Source: WYZ-LMO11 sp964617245
Lineage (GTDB): Archaea; Thermoproteota; Methanomethylicia; Methanomethylicales; Methanomethylicaceae
Assembly: GCA_964617245.1 (NCBI GenBank)
Contig: CAZTWF010000013.1
Location: forward strand, 1 to 10,447
Direction of reading: 5' to 3'
DNA length: 10,447 nt
Part shown: one piece after another, positions 5,018 through 10,447 of the stretch
How positions within the stretch are numbered: the first letter of the stretch is position 1
Layout of the letters: each line of letters opens with the position of its first letter
Program-made: the position numbers and the translations under genes
The notes under the pieces: generated by a model
Told to the model about the DNA's origin: nothing
Databases searched by the model: none
What the model saw: only the letters and a program-made list of their open reading frames with translations

Positions 5018-6381
5018 TAGATCATGGTGGTGATATTTTTGAAATTTCTAATAAAATTGGTTTATCTCCTTATAATATAATTGATTTTAGTTCAAATTTA
5101 AATCCATATGGACCTCCACCTAAGGTTATTGAGACAATAAAATCTTCAGTAGATTTTATAAAATTTTATCCTGATAGAAACTATTCTAAATTAAAAAAAG
5201 CTATAGCTAATTATGTTAATCTTCCTTATGATAATATTATAGTTGGAAGTGGAACTACAGAACTTATTCATTCTATTTTTACAAGATTTTTAAAAAAATC
5301 AATAGTTATTCCTACTCCAACATTTAGTGAATATGAAATAGCAGCAAAAGCATTAGGATTAGAAATTATTTTTATTGAACCTATTGGAATTAAATTAAAT
5401 TTAGAAAAAATTTTAGAAGTAATAAAAAATAAAGAAATTAGTGGTATTATTCTTTGTAATCCAAATAATCCTACTGGGGAGGTTTTAGATTATGAAAAAA
5501 TTATTGAAATTATTGAAATTGCAGAAAAAAGAGGAATTTTTGTAATAGTTGATGAAGCATATTATGAACTTTCTGAAAATATTAAAACATTAGCTCCATT
5601 AACAATAGATTTTAAAAATCTTTTTATTTTAAGATCTCTTACAAAAGCATTTGGTTTTCCTGGTTTAAGAGTTGGCTATGCTTTATGTCATTCAAGTCTT
5701 ACTGAAAAATTTAATCAAACTGCTATAAGTTGGAGAATAGGTGTTTTAGAAGAATTAGCTGCAATTTCTGCTTTAGAAGATTTAGATTTCTTAAAATGGT
5801 CAAAAAAAGAAATATTTAATGAAAAAGAAAAACTCTTTAATAATATAAAACTAATTGAAGGATTTTCTCCAATTCCATCAAATACAAATTTCTTTATGAT
5901 TAATATAAGTAAAAGTGGTTTTTCACCAAAAAATTTGAAATGGAGATTATTATCATATGCTATTTTAATTAGAGAATTAAGTTCAGTAAGAGGATTAAAT
6001 GAACCTTATATTAGAATTGCTATAAGAAAAAAAGAAGAAAATTCTATACTAATTAGAGCTTTAAAAAATATAATTTATTCAATGAAAAAACTTTATCCAA
6101 ATAATCCAATATGTATTGAGAAAAAATGTCATTTAAAAGTTGAAGATTGTAGTTTTTGTTTTTGTTATTTTTATCCTTGTTTAGATAATTATACTGGAGG
6201 AAAATTTATAGAAAGAGAAGATGGTAGCTTAGTATGGTCATGTATTGATTGTATATGGGTTCATAGAAAAGATGTTGCAAATATATTAATTAAAAAATTA
6301 TCAGGCATTAATGCTAAAAAAATAGAACCTGAAGAAATTTTGAAAATAAGAAAAGATATATTAAAAGTGATGCCCCCTTGA
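5014..6381 (+). CDS. cobD: Threonine-phosphate decarboxylase CobD with C-terminal cysteine-rich domain
   Basis: This PLP enzyme makes (R)-1-amino-2-propanol phosphate, the linker of the nucleotide loop, from L-threonine O-3-phosphate. The start is ATG at 5014 (455 aa), with GGTGAT six bases upstream and an ATGA overlap with the preceding gene. A longer in-frame start at 4873 would lie deep inside that gene. The fold type I aminotransferase domain (about 1-355) opens with MIDHGGDIFE and DFSSNLNPYGPP. It shows NPNNPTG (149-155), VDEAYYEL (179-186), PLP Lys211 in SLTKAFGFPGLRVGY and RIAIR (334-338). Residues 365-455 carry eight cysteines (367, 372, 379, 382, 384, 389, 410, 413), probably binding a metal or Fe-S cluster. 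Archaeal CobD of this form (Methanosarcina mazei) has been described as also having threonine kinase activity. That would explain why no PduX-type kinase is seen here. Confidence 0.93.
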   Translation: MIDHGGDIFEISNKIGLSPYNIIDFSSNLNPYGPPPKVIETIKSSVDFIKFYPDRNYSKLKKAIANYVNLPYDNIIVGSGTTELIHSIFTRFLKKSIVIPTPTFSEYEIAAKALGLEIIFIEPIGIKLNLEKILEVIKNKEISGIILCNPNNPTGEVLDYEKIIEIIEIAEKRGIFVIVDEAYYELSENIKTLAPLTIDFKNLFILRSLTKAFGFPGLRVGYALCHSSLTEKFNQTAISWRIGVLEELAAISALEDLDFLKWSKKEIFNEKEKLFNNIKLIEGFSPIPSNTNFFMINISKSGFSPKNLKWRLLSYAILIRELSSVRGLNEPYIRIAIRKKEENSILIRALKNIIYSMKKLYPNNPICIEKKCHLKVEDCSFCFCYFYPCLDNYTGGKFIEREDGSLVWSCIDCIWVHRKDVANILIKKLSGINAKKIEPEEILKIRKDILKVMPP

Positions 6382-7268
6382 TATTAATTATTTCTTTTTT
6401 AATTGATTTAATATTTGGAGAACCTCCAAGAATTTTTCATCTTACAGTTTGGATTGGAAAATTTATAGAAAAAATGGAGAATTATTTTAGGAAAATAAAA
6501 AATGAAAGATTAGCAGGAGCTTTACTTACAATATCTTCAATTTTTTTATTTACATCTCTTACATTTTTAATTGAATTAATTAATATATGGTGGTTAGAAT
6601 TTATTTTATCTATTTTAATATTAAAAATGACTTTTGCATTTAATAGTATGTTTAAACATATTATTCCAATAATGAAGTATATGAATACAGATATAGAATT
6701 ATCAAGAAAATTTCTATCTTTAGTTGTAAGAAGAGAAACAAAAACATTAGATAAACCTCATATTGCATCAGCTACAATAGAAACAATTGCAGAAGGATTT
6801 GTTGATGGATTTTTATCACCTATATTTTATTATATAATTTTTGGTCTTTCAGGTGCAGTAGCATATAGAGTCATAAATACATTAGATTCAATGATTGGAT
6901 ATAAAAATGAGCGTTATATTAGATTTGGATGGACTTCAGCAAAATTAGATACTTTAGCAAATTATATTCCTGCTAGAATTGCTTTTATATTATTTGCAAT
7001 TTCTGCTTTTATATTAAGAAAAAATTGGAGATCTTCTATTATTACAACTATAAAGTTTCATTCAGTTACTGAAAGTAAAAATGCAGGATGGCCTATGGCC
7101 TCAATGGCTGGAGCACTAAACATATGGCTTAGAAAACCTAATGAATATTATATTGAAGGAGGAAAAGAAATACCATCATTAGAAAAAATTAAAGATGCTT
7201 TAAAGATATTTACTATTTCTGCTATTATTACTATTATTATCTTCTCATTATTAGAGGTGATATTATGA
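6378..7268 (+). CDS. cbiB: Adenosylcobinamide-phosphate synthase CbiB
   Basis: This integral membrane enzyme joins adenosylcobyric acid to aminopropanol phosphate using ATP. The start is an unusual TTG at 6378 overlapping the cobD stop (TTGA). It is supported by GTGAT six bases upstream and because the protein then begins exactly as the family does (DLIFGEPPR at 10-18, then VWIGKFIEKME). Other hallmarks are RRETKTLDKPHIASA, ETIAEGFVDGFLSPIFYY, AYRVINTLDSMIGY, FGWTSAKLDTLANYIPAR and NAGWPMASMAGALNI. Several hydrophobic segments are visible, near 43-66, 70-88, 145-165, 190-210 and 275-295. The 296 residues match the family length. It overlaps cbiS by four bases, so stoichiometric expression with both neighbours is likely. 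Confidence 0.95.
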   Translation: MILIISFLIDLIFGEPPRIFHLTVWIGKFIEKMENYFRKIKNERLAGALLTISSIFLFTSLTFLIELINIWWLEFILSILILKMTFAFNSMFKHIIPIMKYMNTDIELSRKFLSLVVRRETKTLDKPHIASATIETIAEGFVDGFLSPIFYYIIFGLSGAVAYRVINTLDSMIGYKNERYIRFGWTSAKLDTLANYIPARIAFILFAISAFILRKNWRSSIITTIKFHSVTESKNAGWPMASMAGALNIWLRKPNEYYIEGGKEIPSLEKIKDALKIFTISAIITIIIFSLLEVIL

Positions 7269-8380
7269 TATTTTTTGATGATATAAAAATTGATATAAAT
7301 AAAGAATATATTATTATTGAAAGTAAAAAACCAATTAAAATATTAAGTTCAGCTCCAATAAATGGAGGATTAAAATTTTCTAATAAAATAATAAATTTAT
7401 GGATACCAAAGGATTTTTATCATGATCCTATTGCATATTATAAGACTAAAAATATAGATAATAATGCTATATGTCTAATGACTGGAGCAGATCTTATGAA
7501 AGCAGGAATTATAAAAAAAGAAACTTCTAATATAAAAGTATTAGCAATTGTTACTACAGGAATTTCAAATGCATCTTCAATAACAGATGGGAATATAATA
7601 AAAAATAATATTCCTAATATTGGTACAATTAATATTATTGTTATTGTTGATAGAGAAATGACAGAAAGCTGTATGGTAAATGCTATTACAACAATTACAG
7701 AAGCTAAATGTAAAGTTCTTTCTTCTTTTGATATAAGAAGTGTTATAACTTATGAGCAAGCAACTGGTACATCATCAGATGCTTTAGCTATAATATCTTT
7801 GGGAAAAGGAGATGCTTTAGAATATGCAGGTAGTGCAACTGAATTAGGATGGTTAATTGCTTCATGTGTTGAAGAAGCTTTAAAAAATACATTAATTTAT
7901 AATAATATAAGAGCTGAAAGAAAACTTTTATTAAGATTAAAAGAACGTGGTATAATACTTGAGGATTTAATTTCAACTGCTATGGAAATTTATGTACCAC
8001 ATCCTAATTATTCAAAAGAAGAAGCTAGAGAAATTTTCAAAAAAATTTTATTAGAAGTAATGGATGATATAAATGTAAGTTCATTAATAATAGCAGGTCT
8101 TAGATTAAATGAAGATGGAAAAAGAGGCTTAATTCCTAATATGAATATTGAAGAATATAAAAAAGATCCTGTAAATTTAGTTGCTGATGAAATTTTAGGA
8201 ATTTCTATTGCAATGTATATTGCAGGATATAATGGATTATTTGAATTTTATAGATTTGATAGAGAAAAACCAGGTATTTTAAAGAATTTACCTCCTTTTG
8301 TTGATGATGTTATAGGTGGATTATTAGCAGGAGTATCAAGTAAAATGTATTCTTATATGATTGAGGAAAGAAAATTATGA
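7265..8380 (+). CDS. cbiS: Bifunctional adenosylcobinamide amidohydrolase / alpha-ribazole phosphatase (CbiS)
   Basis: This is a two-domain fusion. Residues 1 to about 215 are CbiZ, which cleaves the aminopropanol amide of adenosylcobinamide or unsuitable cobamides to give adenosylcobyric acid. Signs are TGADLMKAGI (73-82), VTTGISNASS (96-105), NIIVIVDREMTESCMVNAI, QATGTSSDALAI (165-176) and YAGSATELGWLIASCV. Residues from about 220 to 371 are CobZ, a PgpA-like phosphatase acting on alpha-ribazole phosphate or cobalamin phosphate. Signs are ADEILGISIAM (307-317), FYRFDREKPG (328-337) and FVDDVIGGLLAG (345-356). The same fusion is known from Methanopyrus kandleri as CbiS. The ATG at 7265 has GAGGTGAT upstream and overlaps the cbiB stop by four bases. 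Its presence argues for a salvage and remodelling pathway, since CbiZ reopens finished corrinoids. Confidence 0.92.
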   Translation: MIFFDDIKIDINKEYIIIESKKPIKILSSAPINGGLKFSNKIINLWIPKDFYHDPIAYYKTKNIDNNAICLMTGADLMKAGIIKKETSNIKVLAIVTTGISNASSITDGNIIKNNIPNIGTINIIVIVDREMTESCMVNAITTITEAKCKVLSSFDIRSVITYEQATGTSSDALAIISLGKGDALEYAGSATELGWLIASCVEEALKNTLIYNNIRAERKLLLRLKERGIILEDLISTAMEIYVPHPNYSKEEAREIFKKILLEVMDDINVSSLIIAGLRLNEDGKRGLIPNMNIEEYKKDPVNLVADEILGISIAMYIAGYNGLFEFYRFDREKPGILKNLPPFVDDVIGGLLAGVSSKMYSYMIEERKL

Positions 8381-9108
8381 GGATAATAAAAGGATTAATT
8401 TCAACTATTTCTTTTTTAACAATTATTCCAGTTAATAATAGTAGTATAGAAGATATAGCATATTATGCATACTTTTTTCCCTTAGTTGGAGTAATAATTG
8501 GTTTTATTAGTGGTTTACTTGGTACTATATTTTTTCTTTTTCTTCCAAAATTATTAGCAGGATTACTTACACTTTTTTGTCTTTTATTAATTACAGGATT
8601 ACATCATTTAGATGGTGTATTAGATCTAGGTGATGCAATTATGTTTAAAGGAAATAAAAATGAAAAAATAAAAATATTACATGATAAACATCATGGTATT
8701 GGTGGTTTCTTTTCACTTTATATGATATTATCTATAAGTTTTATTTTAATTACATTAATAGATAATATTCTTATTTCCTTAATAATTGCTGAAATATTTG
8801 CAAAATTATCAATTTTATTAGTTAGCTTTATAGGAAGACCATGTGAATTTGGTATAGGAAGAATTTTTATAATGAAATTTAAAGAGAATGGGTATAGAAA
8901 TATAATTCTTGGCTTTATATTACCATTAATTACTATATTTATTAATTTAAAATTCTTTTTTATTTTAATTTCAATTATATTTTTTTCAATAATTTGGACT
9001 AATATTTTACATAGAATTTTTGGATGTATTAGTGGAGATATGCTTGGTTGTACAAATGAATTTTCAAGAATTATTTGTTTGCTATTACTATTTATAATGA
9101 GGTTTTAA
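8377..9108 (+). CDS. cobS: Adenosylcobinamide-GDP ribazoletransferase (cobalamin 5'-phosphate synthase)
   Basis: This membrane enzyme joins adenosylcobinamide-GDP and alpha-ribazole phosphate, releasing GMP. The 243 residues fit the family. Hallmarks are the N-terminal ISFLTIIPV, the acidic metal-binding segment GLHHLDGVLDLGDA (74-87; Asp79, Asp83, Asp86), DKHHGIGGFF (103-112), SFIGRPCEFG and SGDMLGCTNEF near the C-terminus. Several long hydrophobic helices are visible (about 31-72, 113-150 and 172-208). The ATG overlaps the cbiS stop by four bases and has GAGG upstream. Two bases separate it from cobY. CobS works at the membrane with CbiB and probably with the CobZ half of CbiS, which sits beside it in the operon. 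Confidence 0.94.
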   Translation: MRIIKGLISTISFLTIIPVNNSSIEDIAYYAYFFPLVGVIIGFISGLLGTIFFLFLPKLLAGLLTLFCLLLITGLHHLDGVLDLGDAIMFKGNKNEKIKILHDKHHGIGGFFSLYMILSISFILITLIDNILISLIIAEIFAKLSILLVSFIGRPCEFGIGRIFIMKFKENGYRNIILGFILPLITIFINLKFFFILISIIFFSIIWTNILHRIFGCISGDMLGCTNEFSRIICLLLLFIMRF

Positions 9109-9110
9109 AA

Positions 9111-9755
9111 ATGAAATTTACTGCAATTATAATGGCTGGTGGAAAGAGTTCAAGAATTAATATTAAAATTGAAAAGCCATTATTAAAATTAGGAGAAAAA
9201 ACTTTAATTGAAAGAGTAATAGATGCAGTAAAGAATTCTTTTTTAATAGATAGAATTATTGTTACAACTTCTCCTAATACTAAAAATACAAGGAATTATA
9301 TACAAAAAATTAAAGGAGTTGAAATATTAGAAACAAGTGGAGAAGATTATCATGAAGATATGAAATTTGCAATAAAAAATTCTAATGGTAGATATTTTAT
9401 TATAATATCAGCAGATCTTCCATTTATTACATCAGAAATTATTGATTTTATTATTAAGAAATATATAGAAAAAGGAAAACCTTCTCTTACTGTAATAACA
9501 TCTTTAAAAAATATACTAGATTATAAATTAATACCAACTTATATAATGAAAATTAATAATGAAGAATATGTTCCATGTGGTATAAATATTATTGATAAAA
9601 CAAAAATTGATGAAGAATATATTGAAGAAACCTATTTAATTATGAATAATTTTGAAGTAATCTTTAATATAAATACTTTTGATGAATATTTAAAAGCAAA
9701 AGAATACATAGAAAGATCTTTAAAAAATAAATTGAAGAATACTAAACTAATTTAG
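9111..9755 (+). CDS. cobY: Adenosylcobinamide-phosphate guanylyltransferase CobY
   Basis: This archaeal enzyme transfers GMP from GTP to adenosylcobinamide phosphate and replaces bacterial CobU. I chose ATG at 9111 (214 aa). GAGGT lies seven bases upstream and the family motif follows directly: AIIMAGGKSSR (5-15), then EKPLLKLG (21-28). An in-frame ATG at 9075 would lie inside cobS and add 12 residues with no family match. The nucleotidyltransferase fold of the MobA type is also seen in ISADLPFIT (99-107, metal-binding Asp102) and VPCGINII. CobY has no kinase activity, which fits CbiB producing the phosphorylated intermediate directly. It is the last gene of the operon; its final 14 bases overlap the end of the opposing gene. 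Confidence 0.9.
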   Translation: MKFTAIIMAGGKSSRINIKIEKPLLKLGEKTLIERVIDAVKNSFLIDRIIVTTSPNTKNTRNYIQKIKGVEILETSGEDYHEDMKFAIKNSNGRYFIIISADLPFITSEIIDFIIKKYIEKGKPSLTVITSLKNILDYKLIPTYIMKINNEEYVPCGINIIDKTKIDEEYIEETYLIMNNFEVIFNINTFDEYLKAKEYIERSLKNKLKNTKLI

Positions 9756-10447
9756 CTATTTTATGTATTGGCTTATTAATTTTATCTCTAATAAAATCAA
9801 TATATTTCTCTTTTAATGTAACAAGTACTGTAGTACTTGGTCCAGCAGATTTATGTATATCTAATTTTATATTATTAAAAATTTTTAATTTGAGATTTGA
9901 TTCTTTTGCTAATATATTTGCTTCATATAATATTCCTTTAGAACCAACTGGAATAATTCCATGAATAAAATCCATTGATAATAAAGTTAATAAATCTTCA
10001 ATTTCTACAATATTTTCTTTACTTTCTAAAACTTCTTTTCCAACTAAAGGTAAGCCAATACTAATGATTAAATCATTTTTCTTTGATTTTCCAATAAGTA
10101 AATCTCTTTTTAAAGCAATTCCTATTACAGTAATACCAAGTCCTGTTTGATTAGTTAAAAAATTTTTCTCAGTACTTATAACAAGATCTTCATTAGGATT
10201 TAATCCTACTTTTTTCATTTCTTCTTTTATTCCTTTAATTATACTTTCTCCAGTGGGATCTGGTTCTACACTTAATCCACAAGATATACATATTGGTTTA
10301 GCTCTTACAGATAGAACTTCCATTAAAGCACTTCTTATCATATATTTTCCTAAAATTTCTCCATTAACTTTTAAAATATCTCCATTTTTTGGACCTATTG
10401 CCCCTGAAGAATCACAACTTATAACTAAAAAATAATTTTTTAATTTT
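9742..10447 (-). CDS. PurM/ThiL-like kinase, probable alpha-ribazole kinase (partial, 5' end outside window)
   Basis: The frame runs from the window edge (first full codon at 10446) to TAG at 9742, giving 234 residues. The true start is missing. The internal ATG at 10341 is not the start, because conserved sequence precedes it: LVISCDSSGAIGPKNGD, then GKYMIRSALMEVLS. The Asp-Ser-Ser-Gly-Ala-Ile-Gly segment matches the ATP/metal-binding strand of the AIR-synthase superfamily. STEKNFLTNQTGLGITVIG further on is typical of the CblS-like branch as I recall it. That enzyme phosphorylates alpha-ribazole, feeding CobS. The gene converges on cobY with a 14-base overlap, and the cobamide context supports the call. 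Other possibilities are a generic AIR-synthase-related protein or a ThiL-like kinase. Residues before the DSSG segment, including any N-terminal motif, cannot be seen. Confidence 0.68.
   Translation of the reverse strand, partial: KLKNYFLVISCDSSGAIGPKNGDILKVNGEILGKYMIRSALMEVLSVRAKPICISCGLSVEPDPTGESIIKGIKEEMKKVGLNPNEDLVISTEKNFLTNQTGLGITVIGIALKRDLLIGKSKKNDLIISIGLPLVGKEVLESKENIVEIEDLLTLLSMDFIHGIIPVGSKGILYEANILAKESNLKLKIFNNIKLDIHKSAGPSTTVLVTLKEKYIDFIRDKINKPIHKIAKLV

Noticed and set aside
7577..7976. Two minus-strand frames of about 60 codons inside cbiS
   Set aside because: Low-complexity Ile/Asn/Tyr/Leu translations antisense to conserved CbiZ motifs.
9075..9110. Upstream in-frame start of cobY (12 extra residues)
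   Set aside because: The start lies in cobS, has no family match, and GAGGT precedes the ATG at 9111.
10253..10435. Plus-strand frame of 60 codons at the right edge
   Set aside because: It is antisense to the conserved DSSG and following segment of the partial kinase gene, which continues upstream to the window edge.
1..10447. Mobile element, CRISPR array or horizontally acquired island
   Set aside because: No transposase or integrase, no regularly spaced repeats, and codon use is uniform across all genes. The tRNA 3' end is not repeated at the right edge of the window.

Overview
This window looks like part of a very AT-rich archaeal chromosome, probably from a thermophile. Several signs point to Archaea. 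The cobamide genes are of archaeal types: CobY rather than CobU, a CbiZ-CobZ fusion (CbiS), and CobD with a cysteine-rich C-terminal domain. The candidate promoters are TATA boxes. Shine-Dalgarno sites are mostly of the GGTGAT or GAGG type. The single tRNA gene lacks an encoded CCA. By hand count the tRNA is about 66% G+C, while the surrounding DNA is roughly a quarter G+C by eye. That contrast is typical of hot-adapted organisms with AT-rich genomes. I cannot name the lineage.

Layout. Bases 1-490 hold a minus-strand tRNA with anticodon CAU, probably the isoleucine-2 tRNA. They also hold a very short minus-strand protein gene (49 codons) and a compact divergent promoter region with overlapping inverted repeats. 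From 494 to 9755 ten plus-strand genes run almost without gaps, most of them overlapping or 2 bases apart. They look like one operon for corrinoid uptake and salvage. In order they are btuF, btuC and btuD (uptake), two PP-loop ATPases of unassigned role (asparagine-synthetase-like and Dph6-like), cobD, cbiB, cbiS, cobS and cobY. At the right end a minus-strand gene of the PurM/ThiL-like kinase superfamily, probably alpha-ribazole kinase (CblS-like), converges on cobY. It overlaps cobY by 14 bases and runs off the window.

How the genes fit together. BtuFCD would import cobamides or cobinamide. The CbiZ half of CbiS would strip the aminopropanol side chain from unsuitable corrinoids, giving adenosylcobyric acid. 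CobD would make aminopropanol phosphate from threonine phosphate, and CbiB would attach it. CobY would activate adenosylcobinamide phosphate with GTP. CobS would join it to alpha-ribazole phosphate, and the CobZ half of CbiS would remove the last phosphate. The CblS-like kinase could supply alpha-ribazole phosphate from salvaged alpha-ribazole. No corrin-ring synthesis gene, corrinoid adenosyltransferase or CobT is in the window.

The least explained part is the pair of adjacent amide-forming PP-loop ATPases embedded between uptake and assembly genes. One lacks a glutaminase domain and carries a C-terminal zinc ribbon.
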